Assembly: GCA_937148845.1 (NCBI GenBank) | Contig: CAKZRW010000088.1 | Span: 1 to 50,657 of the forward strand | Source of the DNA: an uncultured Actinomycetes bacterium | Lineage (GTDB): Bacteria > Actinomycetota > Thermoleophilia > RBG-16-64-13 | Direction of reading: 5' to 3' | DNA: 50,657 bases | In this document: positions 25,123 to 33,903 of the stretch, piece by piece | Layout of the letters: each line of letters opens with the position of its first letter | How positions within the stretch are numbered: the first letter of the stretch is position 1 | Notes under the pieces: model-generated | Databases searched by the model: none | Told to the model about the DNA's origin: nothing | Seen by the model: only the letters and a program-made list of their open reading frames with translations | Program-made: the position numbers and the translations under genes

Positions 25123-26559
25123 ATGGCATTCGAGTTCCGCTTCCCAGACATCGGCGAGGGCATCGTCGAAGGAGAGTTGCTCAACTGGAAGGTGGCTGAA
25201 GGAGACCTGGTAGTGGCCGACCAGACCTTAGCCGAGATGGAAACCGATAAGGCGGTGGTGGAGTTGCCTTCTCCGGTCGCGGGTAGGGTGGTCAAGTTGC
25301 ATGCAGGCGCGGGCGATATTGTCAAGGTCGGAGAGCCTTTGGTGACGCTGGAGGAAACGGCTGCGGCGGCTCCCGAGGCGCCCGAACCCGCGGCCGTGCC
25401 CTACAGTGGTTCAGTGGTCGGTCGCCTCGAGGAAGCCCCGGAAGAAGGGCCGGCACCGGTCGTGCAGGTGCGTCCCCCACGACCGGTCGAGAAAGAGGAG
25501 CCACGGGTGATGGAGCCTGTTCCGGCCGGGGCGGCGGACGACGGCATCCTGGCTATGCCGTCGGTGCGGGCTCTAGCTCGAGAGCTGGGTGTAGACCTGC
25601 GTGGCCTACGCGGTACCGGCCCCGGGGGGCGCATCTTGAAACAGGATGTGGAGGACGTGGCTCAAGCCGCGGCCTACGGTGTGGTCGCTGCCCCTCCGGC
25701 CGAGGCCCCGGTCGGTGCTGGTGCTGAGGCCGAGTCCGTGGCCGGTACGGCAGCCGAGGTCGGGGCTGTTGTGGAGGCGGCGTCACGCGCGAAAGAAGCC
25801 ATAGAAGCTCCAGTGGTGCCGTTGATGGGGGGAATCCTGGAGCGGGACGCCCACGGACTCATCGAACGGGTGCCTTTCCGGGGGGTCCGGCGGGCGATGG
25901 CCAGACGCATGAGCGAGGCGGTAGCCAAGCAGGCCCAGGTGACGACTATCGACGAGGCGGACGTCACCATCATCAGGCGGATTCGCGAGAAGGAGAGGAA
26001 TGTGGCGGCGGAGCGGGGGGTGAGGCTCACCTACCTGGCTTTCGTAGTGAAGGCCTGCACGGCTTCCCTCAAGCGGTTCCCCCGTCTGAACGCCGTCCTC
26101 GATGAGTCAGGGGAGGAGTTCATCCTCAAGCGTTACTACAACATCGGGATAGCCATCGACACCAAGTGGGGCCTGATGGTGCCTAACATCCGGGACGCTG
26201 ACCGGAAGAGCATCTTTCGCATCGCGGAAGAGATCGTGGACTTGGTGGAACGGGCAGGCCAACGCACTCTGGATGTGAGCGAACTCCACGGCGGGACTTT
26301 CACCATCACCAACTACGGGGCTATCGGTGGACTGTTCGCCACACCCGTCATCAACTACCCCGAAGTGGCTATTCTGGGGATGGGCCGAGTGCGAGAGGTG
26401 CCCTCGCTCAAAGGTGACAAGCTGGTGAATCGGCTGCTGCTTCCGCTTTCGCTTACGTTCGATCACCGCCTCATAGACGGTGCAGAAGCAGCTCGTTTCC
26501 TGAACCTGGTCATCAGCTACCTCGAAGACCCCGATCTCCTTCTGCTGGAGGGAGCCTAG
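25123..26559 (+). CDS. pdhC: 2-oxoacid dehydrogenase E2 component (dihydrolipoyl acyltransferase)
   Basis: 478 residues. Domains in order: one lipoyl domain (1-80) with the lipoylated Lys 43 in EMETDKAVVE; a Pro/Ala/Glu-rich linker; an E3/E1-binding domain near 141-178 (PSVRALARELGVDLRGLRGTG); a second Ala/Glu-rich linker; and the catalytic domain with HRLIDGAEAARFL near 449. It transfers the acyl group to CoA and forms the core of the complex. GGGGGAGG precedes the ATG by eight bases. Its last two bases overlap the following gene start (TAGTG). Confidence 0.93.
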   Translation: MAFEFRFPDIGEGIVEGELLNWKVAEGDLVVADQTLAEMETDKAVVELPSPVAGRVVKLHAGAGDIVKVGEPLVTLEETAAAAPEAPEPAAVPYSGSVVGRLEEAPEEGPAPVVQVRPPRPVEKEEPRVMEPVPAGAADDGILAMPSVRALARELGVDLRGLRGTGPGGRILKQDVEDVAQAAAYGVVAAPPAEAPVGAGAEAESVAGTAAEVGAVVEAASRAKEAIEAPVVPLMGGILERDAHGLIERVPFRGVRRAMARRMSEAVAKQAQVTTIDEADVTIIRRIREKERNVAAERGVRLTYLAFVVKACTASLKRFPRLNAVLDESGEEFILKRYYNIGIAIDTKWGLMVPNIRDADRKSIFRIAEEIVDLVERAGQRTLDVSELHGGTFTITNYGAIGGLFATPVINYPEVAILGMGRVREVPSLKGDKLVNRLLLPLSLTFDHRLIDGAEAARFLNLVISYLEDPDLLLLEGA

Positions 26560-28454
26560 TGAAGGAGGAGCGGCTGGTCTCGCCATGGCCGGCGTCCGAC
26601 ATGATGCGCCAGCTTAGGGGGTTGTGCACGGGTGGTCGGGCGATCGTTCTCACGGCTACTGCTCTGGAGGCGGCTCCGTTTCTCTCTACGTTGAAGGTGA
26701 GAAGGACCGCCGCGGTCGCCGGAGTCTCGCTGTCTGTGGGGGACTGCCTGCCCGAGTGTGGGCAAGAGCACGCGATACGGGTGGTCGTTGCTGTCACCGG
26801 TTGCGACAAGGTGAACGTGGCCCACGCCCTCACTTTACTGCTGGCGGTCTGGGAAGGAGCCCCGCAATTGGTGGTACAAACGGGGGTGGCGGGTGCTTTC
26901 GAGGGCTCGGGTCTAGAGCCCGGGGACGTGGTGGTCGCGAGTGAGGAAGCCTACTCCGACACGGGTAGTTCAAGCCCGCAGGGCTGGCTCTCTGCTAGAG
27001 ATCTCCGTCTTCCCATCGCCACCATCGCTGGTAAGGAAGCGGGCGGGGTCTTCTCCTTGGATAGAGGCCTGGTAGAGAAAGCGGTGATGCTTCTGGAGGC
27101 TGCCTCCGCCGGTGCCGGCACCAGGCACCTGGTGCGGGTCGTCTCCGGGCGGTGTGTGACCTCCTCCCGCGTCACGGGCACGAAGGTAGAGGCCGACCTC
27201 ATCCGAGAGCGCTGGCAGGCCTTGGCCGAGTCTATGGAAGGGGCTGCCGCGGCTCACGTATGCGCTCTTCACCAGGTTCCGTTCCTTGAGCTTCGGGGCA
27301 TCAGCAACCTGGTCACCGACCGGGACCGGGCAGCCTGGCGCCTGGAGCAAGGAGCAGACGCCGCAGCCTGGGCAGCTCGCGTCGTCCTGGAGAGGCTGGA
27401 TGACCTGACCGGAGGTCTCACCTCGAGGACTCCACTGGCCGGCACCACGACCGGCTGCGGGGTCGGCCTTGCTAGGCTGGAGGGAACCGGAAGCCCCACG
27501 CTGCAGCGGAGTGGGCAACGGGATGGACGGCGCTCTGGGCAACAGCACCAACGTGGCAACGCCACGACCCTGCGGCTGGCCTTCTCGCCCTGCCCCAACG
27601 ACACTTTCATTTTCCACGCTTGGGTCGAGGGGCTGGTGGAAGGGGCTCCGCCCGTGGAAACCGTGCTGGCCGATATCGACGTCCTTAACCGGCTGGCGCA
27701 GGAAGGGGCCGTCGACGTGGTGAAGGTCTCTCTGGCTGCCTTTGCCCAGGTGCGGGACCGCTACGCGCTGCTTCATTGTGGGGGAGCGCTGGGGCGCGGC
27801 GTGGGGCCGCTGGTGGTGGCGCGCAAAGACTCTTTGTTGCGCCCGGCTCTTTCGAGCGAAGGGGGGGCTGCCTTAGCTGATGAGCTGAGCCGGGTGCGCG
27901 TGGCCCTTCCGGGAAACGAGACTACGGCCGCTCTTCTAGCCCGTGCTTTCGCAGGGGAACTCAAGCGAGCGGTGATCATGCCGTTCGACCGTATCATGCC
28001 CGCAGTGGCGGCCGGAGAGGTGGAGGCCGGGGTCATCATCCACGAGGGCCGCTTCACTTTCGCGTCTTACGGGCTACGTCAACTCATCGACTTGGGCGAG
28101 TGGTGGGAGACTGGCACGGGTCTGCCTGTACCCTTGGGCGGCATTGCGGTAGCCCGCAGTCTCGACCGAGAAGTCCAGCGAGCAGTAGAGGAAGCCTTGC
28201 GGGCAAGCATTCTCATGGCCAGGGCCCACCCGGGGGCTTCTCGAGAATACGTGAGGACTCATGCCCAAGAGATGGATCCCCTGGTGTGCCAAGCCCACAT
28301 CGATCTTTACGTGAACGACTTCACGGTAGACTACGGTCCGGAAGGCGAGGCCGCTATCGAGCGACTGCTGGCGCTGGTGCGGTCTCCGGAAAACGAGGAA
28401 GGGGAGACTCTGCCCCTGTTTTGGGATGGCGACCGAGGAGCCCCGGTCCCCTAG
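26559..28454 (+). CDS. mqnB-mqnD: Fused futalosine hydrolase / 1,4-dihydroxy-6-naphthoate synthase (MqnB-MqnD)
   Basis: 631 residues in one frame. Residues 28-282 are a nucleoside phosphorylase-type MqnB domain (VTGCDKVNVAHAL, QTGVAGAFEGSGL, SMEGAAAAHVC, ELRGISNLV). A hydrophilic linker rich in Gly, Arg and Gln spans 283-335. From 336 the MqnD domain begins: LRLAFSPCPNDTFIFHAW, DVVKVSLAAFAQV, ALPGNETTAALLA, IIHEGRFTFASYGL, GTGLPVPLGGIAV. The two steps of the futalosine menaquinone route are not adjacent reactions (MqnC lies between), so the fusion may channel or simply co-express them. Other mqn genes are not in the window. Start GTG 26559 overlaps the E2 stop. The menaquinone link suggests an anaerobic or microaerobic respiratory life. 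Confidence 0.9.
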   Translation: MKEERLVSPWPASDMMRQLRGLCTGGRAIVLTATALEAAPFLSTLKVRRTAAVAGVSLSVGDCLPECGQEHAIRVVVAVTGCDKVNVAHALTLLLAVWEGAPQLVVQTGVAGAFEGSGLEPGDVVVASEEAYSDTGSSSPQGWLSARDLRLPIATIAGKEAGGVFSLDRGLVEKAVMLLEAASAGAGTRHLVRVVSGRCVTSSRVTGTKVEADLIRERWQALAESMEGAAAAHVCALHQVPFLELRGISNLVTDRDRAAWRLEQGADAAAWAARVVLERLDDLTGGLTSRTPLAGTTTGCGVGLARLEGTGSPTLQRSGQRDGRRSGQQHQRGNATTLRLAFSPCPNDTFIFHAWVEGLVEGAPPVETVLADIDVLNRLAQEGAVDVVKVSLAAFAQVRDRYALLHCGGALGRGVGPLVVARKDSLLRPALSSEGGAALADELSRVRVALPGNETTAALLARAFAGELKRAVIMPFDRIMPAVAAGEVEAGVIIHEGRFTFASYGLRQLIDLGEWWETGTGLPVPLGGIAVARSLDREVQRAVEEALRASILMARAHPGASREYVRTHAQEMDPLVCQAHIDLYVNDFTVDYGPEGEAAIERLLALVRSPENEEGETLPLFWDGDRGAPVP

Positions 28455-28511
28455 CTGACAGTGTCTTGAACTAGAGGGCCCGGGGCGCACTACTGCTATC
28501 CTACGGGCTCT

Positions 28512-30509
28512 ATGTTGCACCTCATCAACATCTGTAAGTCTTTCGGTGCTCAGCGGGTGCTCGAGCAGGCCTCCCTGCACCTTCGTCCGGGCATGAGGGT
28601 CGGCTTGGTGGGCGCCAACGGGGCCGGCAAGACCACGCTGCTTCGCATGATGGCTGGAGAGCTCTCTCCGGACGAGGGGGAGATCACCGCGCCCAAAGGT
28701 TTGCGGATCGGTTTTCTTCCCCAAGAGATAGAGGAGATAGCGGGCCATTCCGTGATGGAGGAAGTCCTGGCCTCCCATGCGGAGGTGCTGGCTCTGGAAC
28801 GACGGATCGAGGAGCTGACGGGTGTACTCGGCGGGAGCGGTGCCGACGCTCTCACCTCACCCCCTCGGAGCGGGTCCAGGCGTCAGGGACAAGCTGACCG
28901 CTGGCTGAAGGAACTGGGCGCTCTCCAGACCGCCTTCGAGAATGCGCGCGGCTACGAGCTCGAGAGTCAGGCTCAGGCCATCCTACGAGGGATGGGCTTC
29001 AAGGACAGCGACTTCCACCGTTCCATCGCCGAGCTCTCCGGGGGCTGGCGGATGCGAGTAGCTTTGGCCCGGCTGCTTCTCGAACAGCCCGACCTCTTGC
29101 TGATGGACGAGCCCACCAATCACCTCGACCTGGAAAGCTTGTTGTGGTTGGAAGAGTTCTTGCTGGGTTGGCAGGGCGCGCTTGTGATAGTGAGCCACGA
29201 CCGCTACTTCTTGAACCGTCTGGTCACGCACATCGCTGACCTCGACCGGGGCAAGATAGACCTCTACGTCGGGAACTACGACCGGTTCGAAGAGGAGAAG
29301 CTCCAGCGCTACGAGTCCCTCCTCAACGCTGCCAAGAACCAACAGCGGGAGATCGAAGCGGCAGAGGCGTTCATCCGGCGTTTCCGGGCCAAGAACACCA
29401 AAGCCAGGCAGGTACAGCAGAAGATCCGTCAGCTGGAGCGCCTGGAGCGTATCGAGGTCCCTACCCTGGCCCGGAAGACCATCAAGTTCCGTTTCCCGCA
29501 ACCACCCCGGAGCGGCCGGGTGGTGGCCGAGGCCAAGCACGTCCGCAAAGCCTACGGGGACCATGTCGTGTACGCCGATCTCAATCTGGTCATAGAACGA
29601 GGGGAGAAGATCGCTCTGGTGGGCCCGAACGGTGCTGGGAAGTCGACGCTGCTCAAGCTTCTAGCCGGGGTCTTGCCGCCTGACGCGGGAGTGATCCGCC
29701 TGGGGCACGCTGTGCGTCGCGCATACTATGCCCAACATCAGATCGAAGTGCTCAAGCCGGACCTGACGGTCCTGGCCACTATGGAGGAAGTGGCCGCTCC
29801 AGTAGGACGTCTGCCGGAGGTGCGTGGCTTCCTGGGCGCCTTTCTCTTTGCCGAGGACGACGTCAGCAAGAAGGTGACCGTGCTTTCGGGCGGGGAGAAG
29901 GCGCGGTTGGCTCTAGCTCGCATATTGATAGACCCCGCCGGACTGCTACTGCTGGACGAACCTACCAATCACCTGGACATGGATTCTCGCGCCGTGCTCA
30001 CCGAAGCGTTGCGGCAGTTCGAGGGGGCGATCGTCTTCATCAGTCACGACCGCCACCTAATCAACGCCATCGGTACCAAGGTGATCGAGGTCCGGGAAGG
30101 TAACCTGGCGCCTTATCCGGGAGACTGGGAGTACTACACGTGGAAGAAGTCCCAAGAAGAGCCGGCGGCGGGGCCGGACTCGCGTAGCCCGTCCGGGGGC
30201 TCCCCCCAGGCCACCTCGGGCGCTCCCGCAGGGCCTGACTCTACACCCTCTCCTCGTTCCCTGAGCTACCGCGAGCGCAAGGAGCTCCAACGCCGCTTCC
30301 GCAAGGTCGAAAAAACGATCTTGGAGCTGGAGGACCGCCAGAAAGAGCTAGCCGCAGTGTTGGCCGACCCGGCTCACATGTCGGACTACGAGCTCTTGTT
30401 CGCGACGAGCGAGGAATTGAACCAGGTGCGGGACCAGTTGGCCGTCCTCAACGGAGAGTGGGAGCGATTGGCGGAAGCCGTCGAGGCTCTCGAGCAACAG
30501 CGCTCCTGA
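28512..30509 (+). CDS. ABC-F family ATPase
   Basis: 665 residues. Two nucleotide-binding domains without membrane helices: Walker A GANGAGKTT, signature LSGGWRMRVALARLLL and LLMDEPTNHLDLES in the first; GPNGAGKST, LSGGEKARLALARILI and LLLDEPTNHLDMDS in the second. Between them is the ABC-F linker, rich in Arg, Lys and Glu (about 260-320), that enters the ribosome. A Pro/Ser/Gly-rich tether and a C-terminal coiled coil (590-663) follow. ABC-F proteins act on ribosomes, in stalled translation or antibiotic protection; this one has the Uup/YdiF-like C-terminal coil. No clear ribosome site; TATCCT lies nine bases before the ATG. Convergent with the M23 gene, nine bases between stops. Confidence 0.92.
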   Translation: MLHLINICKSFGAQRVLEQASLHLRPGMRVGLVGANGAGKTTLLRMMAGELSPDEGEITAPKGLRIGFLPQEIEEIAGHSVMEEVLASHAEVLALERRIEELTGVLGGSGADALTSPPRSGSRRQGQADRWLKELGALQTAFENARGYELESQAQAILRGMGFKDSDFHRSIAELSGGWRMRVALARLLLEQPDLLLMDEPTNHLDLESLLWLEEFLLGWQGALVIVSHDRYFLNRLVTHIADLDRGKIDLYVGNYDRFEEEKLQRYESLLNAAKNQQREIEAAEAFIRRFRAKNTKARQVQQKIRQLERLERIEVPTLARKTIKFRFPQPPRSGRVVAEAKHVRKAYGDHVVYADLNLVIERGEKIALVGPNGAGKSTLLKLLAGVLPPDAGVIRLGHAVRRAYYAQHQIEVLKPDLTVLATMEEVAAPVGRLPEVRGFLGAFLFAEDDVSKKVTVLSGGEKARLALARILIDPAGLLLLDEPTNHLDMDSRAVLTEALRQFEGAIVFISHDRHLINAIGTKVIEVREGNLAPYPGDWEYYTWKKSQEEPAAGPDSRSPSGGSPQATSGAPAGPDSTPSPRSLSYRERKELQRRFRKVEKTILELEDRQKELAAVLADPAHMSDYELLFATSEELNQVRDQLAVLNGEWERLAEAVEALEQQRS

Positions 30510-30518
30510 GCCCGGGGC

Positions 30519-31724
30519 TCAGCGATACTGGATCAGGATGGGGTAGGGGTTGATCGCTGCTCCGCCATTGGGCCTGATCTCGAAGTGCAGGTGCACCGCT
30601 CCTCCGCTGGCGTTACCAGTGTTGCCCGCATATCCGATGACTTGACCGGCCTCCACCCGGACGCCGGCCTTGATCCCCTCCTTGATGGAGGCGAGATGAG
30701 CGTAGTAGTAGACGTTACCGTCATCTCCGCGGAGGTGGATGGTGATCCCCCCGAGTCCGGTGTCATACGGATTCGTGCGTAGGATCACCCCGTCGGTCAC
30801 GGCCACTATGGGTGTGTTGCGTGCGGTCATTATGTCGCAGCCCTGGTGGGTACGGCCGCCTGATCGAGGCGCCCCGAAGGTGTCGGCGAAACTGTTAGGA
30901 CCTTGCACCGGGAAGACCCACTCCGCTCCCGCCGGGATCACGGGATCCCGGGGAAGGGTGGTCGAGGTACGCCGGACCGTGGTGGCCGTAGTCTTGGCTT
31001 TGGTCGTCGTGGTGGTGCGGGCGGTCGCCGCCGCGGCAGCGCGGCGGGCTTCTTCTTGGCGCCGGCGTTCTTCGGCTTGCAGGCGCGCGATCTTGGCCTT
31101 CAGGTCGTTGTACTCGTCCTTGGCTTCCTCCATGGCAGCCAGGGTCTTGTCTCTGGCGGCCACATATTTGGCGTTCTCTTGCTGCTCCGCCCTCTCCTGT
31201 TGGGCCAGGTCACTGCGGAGTTCATTGAGCCGGGCTAGGTCCGACTCTATCGCTTGCACCAGTCTGCGGTCCGCTTCGGCGATGCGGCTGACCAGGGCCA
31301 CGCGTTCGACCATATCGCCAAAAGAGAGATCCTCGCCGCCGAAGATGGCCCCCAGAACCGCTATGGTGTCCGAGCCCCGGTTCTTGTACATCTCGACTAT
31401 GCGTTGGTTAAGGCGTGCCCGCTGCTCCGCCAGACGTTGCTCCGCTTCCGCGATCTGTTCCTTCACCTGGTCCCTACGGATGCGGATGCTCTCAAGCTCT
31501 TCCTCGGCTCGGGCCTGAGCCTGGACATACTTGTCGAGCTTGGCTTGCAGCTTCTTAAGGGCGGCCTTGGCTTCCTTGAGCTCGGCCTGGGTGCGCTCGA
31601 GTGCAGAATCAGCGTAGACCGCAGGTGGGCCCAGAGGAGGGGGGACCGAGGCGGCGAGCAGGCTGAAGATCAAAGCTCCGATCACCGCCCAGAGAACTGA
31701 CTGCACTGCCCGTGACCGTGACAT
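30519..31724 (-). CDS. EnvC-like M23 family peptidoglycan hydrolase
   Basis: 401 residues. A signal peptide or anchor (about 8-38, ends VYADS), then a long coiled coil (42-225), a Thr/Lys-rich linker with TTTTTKAKTTATT, and a C-terminal M23 metallopeptidase domain. The zinc site is complete: HQGCDI (His and Asp) and HLHFEIRP. The layout matches EnvC/PcsB-type proteins that cut peptide cross-links, or activate amidases, at cell division, often under FtsEX. Here no ftsEX is nearby. Single gene on the minus strand, no clear ribosome site; TAAACT lies six bases before the ATG. Confidence 0.92.
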   Translation of the reverse strand: MSRSRAVQSVLWAVIGALIFSLLAASVPPPLGPPAVYADSALERTQAELKEAKAALKKLQAKLDKYVQAQARAEEELESIRIRRDQVKEQIAEAEQRLAEQRARLNQRIVEMYKNRGSDTIAVLGAIFGGEDLSFGDMVERVALVSRIAEADRRLVQAIESDLARLNELRSDLAQQERAEQQENAKYVAARDKTLAAMEEAKDEYNDLKAKIARLQAEERRRQEEARRAAAAATARTTTTTKAKTTATTVRRTSTTLPRDPVIPAGAEWVFPVQGPNSFADTFGAPRSGGRTHQGCDIMTARNTPIVAVTDGVILRTNPYDTGLGGITIHLRGDDGNVYYYAHLASIKEGIKAGVRVEAGQVIGYAGNTGNASGGAVHLHFEIRPNGGAAINPYPILIQYR

Positions 31725-31859
31725 AGCTGCAGTTTACCCCAGCGCCTGAACAGGGGCCACTGGAAGTGCCCTTGGGCGGCCGGGACGCCGCTTCCTTCTA
31801 CCGTGCGTCTGCGGTGCGTTATCCTGGGTCGGAAGACGGCAGAAGGAGAGGTAGGGACC

Positions 31860-32351
31860 ATGCCTTCGTTCGACGTAGTGAGCCGAGTCGATATGCAAGA
31901 GCTCGACAACGCGGTCAACCAAGCCAAGAAAGAAATCAGCACCCGTTTCGATTTCCGCGGTTCCAAGACCAAGATCGACCTCGACCGCAAGGAAAACAAG
32001 ATCGTTGTACTGACCGAGGATGACATGAAGCTGCGGGCCATCCGGGACTTGCTGCTTTCCAAAGCAGTAAGACGGTCGATCGATCCTAAGGCCCTCGTCT
32101 TCGGGAACCCGGAACGGGCAGCGGGTGACATGCTGCGGCAGACCGTCACGGTGACCAACGGCATAGACACTGACACCGCTCGCAGAGTGGTCAAAGTGGT
32201 CAAAGACACCGGGCTCAAGGTGCAGGCGGCCATCCAGGGCGACGAAGTGCGGGTGAGCGGCAAGCAACGCGATGATCTGCAGGCGGCAATCGCCGCTCTC
32301 AAAGCTGCTGATCTTGGTATCCCGCTGCAATTTGTGAACTATCGGGAGTGA
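31860..32351 (+). CDS. yajQ: YajQ family nucleotide-binding protein
   Basis: 163 residues, standard length. Start MPSFDVVSRVDMQELDNAVNQ with GGAGAGG upstream. Conserved stretches include STRFDFRGSK, KIVVLTEDDMKLRAI and DTARRVVKVVKDTGLKVQ. The fold is two ferredoxin-like domains. Members bind nucleic acid or nucleotides; in Xanthomonas and Pseudomonas relatives bind cyclic di-GMP. The role in Gram-positive bacteria is not known. The hydrolase gene begins 13 bases after its stop. Confidence 0.92.
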   Translation: MPSFDVVSRVDMQELDNAVNQAKKEISTRFDFRGSKTKIDLDRKENKIVVLTEDDMKLRAIRDLLLSKAVRRSIDPKALVFGNPERAAGDMLRQTVTVTNGIDTDTARRVVKVVKDTGLKVQAAIQGDEVRVSGKQRDDLQAAIAALKAADLGIPLQFVNYRE

Positions 32352-32364
32352 GGAGCGAACGGCT

Positions 32365-33168
32365 GTGAGCAGTCCAACACCACGATCTCTGGGAGACGAG
32401 GGATCACAAGCTAGCAGGGGCGAGGTCCCTCGCGGCCACGTGTTCTTCCCGGGCGACGTCCGCCTGGAGGGCGTCCTGGAGTGGCCGGGGCGGGAGGGAA
32501 TGACTCGCCCCCGGGGTGGCGTCGTGATAGCTCATCCCCATCCTCTCTATGGCGGCACCATGGCCCAGCCGGTAGTTTTCCGGGTGGCACGGGCTTGCCA
32601 GGAGCAGGGGTTTGCGACTCTGCGTTTCAACTTCCGGGGCGTGGGTGGTAGTGCTGGCACTTACAACGGTCGGGAAGAATATCGTGATGTCGAGGCCGCG
32701 CTCCGGTATCTAGAGGCCCAGTTGTCAAGAGGTCAGCTTACGGGAGTCGCGAGCGCGGATAGCCTGTCCGCCCGGAGTCCATCGACCTCGGAAGGCACGG
32801 TGGATGGTCCTGGTGTACCGCGCTTGCCGTTGGCCGTCGCCGGCTACTCCTTCGGCAGTGTCATGGCGGCCCTGGCCGCCGGGCGGGGTGAGGTCGGTGT
32901 CGACGCTCTGGTGCTCATCGCGCTGCCCATATTCTGGGACGAGCTACCTTTGGATCTCTTCCGCGCTTTGCGCGAGTTCCGCGGGTCCCTGCTGGCCGTA
33001 TGTGGCGAAGGAGACGATCTTGCTCCTCCGGGGGCAGTGGCCGGCAGACTGGAGGAACTCAAGCTTCGTTTTGAGTTGAGGGTCATCCCGGGAGTGGGGC
33101 ATCTGTTTGAAGGCCGTCAGCAGGAAGTCGGGGAGGTCGTGGCGCACTTTCTCGCTGACCTGAGCTGA
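32365..33168 (+). CDS. Alpha/beta hydrolase (DLH-type)
   Basis: 267 residues. Family marks: VVIAHPHPLYGGTM, FNFRGVGGSAGTY, the nucleophile elbow AGYSFGS (Ser), and a C-terminal PGVGHLFEG that supplies the catalytic His. An Asp in the EGDDLAPP loop is the likely acid. Such small hydrolases cleave esters; the substrate is not known. GAGGAG stands nine bases before the GTG start. Odd: between LEAQLSRG and LPLAVAGYS an extra stretch of about 25 mostly polar Ser/Ala/Thr/Gly residues widens a loop that is short in relatives. Confidence 0.85.
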   Translation: MSSPTPRSLGDEGSQASRGEVPRGHVFFPGDVRLEGVLEWPGREGMTRPRGGVVIAHPHPLYGGTMAQPVVFRVARACQEQGFATLRFNFRGVGGSAGTYNGREEYRDVEAALRYLEAQLSRGQLTGVASADSLSARSPSTSEGTVDGPGVPRLPLAVAGYSFGSVMAALAAGRGEVGVDALVLIALPIFWDELPLDLFRALREFRGSLLAVCGEGDDLAPPGAVAGRLEELKLRFELRVIPGVGHLFEGRQQEVGEVVAHFLADLS

Positions 33169-33238
33169 CGGCGTCCCGGCGCCATTCTCAATCCAAGGTC
33201 TGAACCACCACCGAGCGCTGTGGCCTTAAGCTCGGGCC

Positions 33239-33901
33239 ATGCTCGTGCTGCCCAAGAAACGCATATTGGTCTACTTGATGGCGGGCCTGGTCGTGGCGGT
33301 GGTAGGGACTGCGGGCCTCCTTGCTGGTCGCGGTGAGGAGGCCGGTGGACAGGTGGTCATCTCCGCTATCGAGCAGTCGCCGGCCAGCACCGGGGCGGGC
33401 GGGCAGGGCGCAGGCGGGGCCGCGTCGACTTCCACGAGCGGCCCGCCCGCCCTCATCTACGTCCAAGTCGGCGGGGCCGTGCGGCGGCCCGGTGTATACC
33501 AGGTGCCGTCAGACGCCCGTGTCTTCCAGGTCATACAAGAGGCGGGCGGTTTCACCGAAGACGCCGATGAGGAGGCGGTGCCGCTCGCTTCGAAGCTGAG
33601 CGACGGTTGTCGCGTCTTCGTTCCGCGCTTGGGCGAGGCAACGGAGGGCACCAGTAGCGAACCGGTACTCTCAGTCCCTATTGTGGGCGGGGCTGGCGGT
33701 GGAGAGCCACGGCCGGTGAATCTCAACACTGCGACTTTGGAACAGCTGCAGTCCCTCCCCGGTATCGGTCCTGCGCTTGCGCAAAGGATCATCACCTATA
33801 GGGAAGAACACGGCCCCTTCGCTTCCGTCGATCAGCTTCTGGAGGTCCCAGGCATCGGCCAGACCAAGCTGGAACAGCTGAGACTGCTCGTGAGTCTCTA
33901 G
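33239..33901 (+). CDS. comEA: ComEA-type competence DNA-binding protein
   Basis: 220 residues. An N-terminal membrane helix (about 9-28) anchors the protein; a Gly/Ser/Thr linker follows; then an SLBB domain (YVQVGGAVRRPGVYQV...); and at the C-terminus two helix-hairpin-helix motifs that bind DNA (NLNTATLEQLQSLPGIGPALAQRII and QLLEVPGIGQTKLEQLR). It receives double-stranded DNA outside the membrane and passes it to ComEC, encoded three bases later. No ribosome site is obvious. A full uptake machine also needs pili genes, which are not in the window. Confidence 0.93.
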   Translation: MLVLPKKRILVYLMAGLVVAVVGTAGLLAGRGEEAGGQVVISAIEQSPASTGAGGQGAGGAASTSTSGPPALIYVQVGGAVRRPGVYQVPSDARVFQVIQEAGGFTEDADEEAVPLASKLSDGCRVFVPRLGEATEGTSSEPVLSVPIVGGAGGGEPRPVNLNTATLEQLQSLPGIGPALAQRIITYREEHGPFASVDQLLEVPGIGQTKLEQLRLLVSL

Positions 33902-33903
33902 CG

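Noticed and set aside
30505-30525. Terminator between the ABC-F and M23 genes
   Set aside because: The stops are nine bases apart and no stem-loop is visible there.
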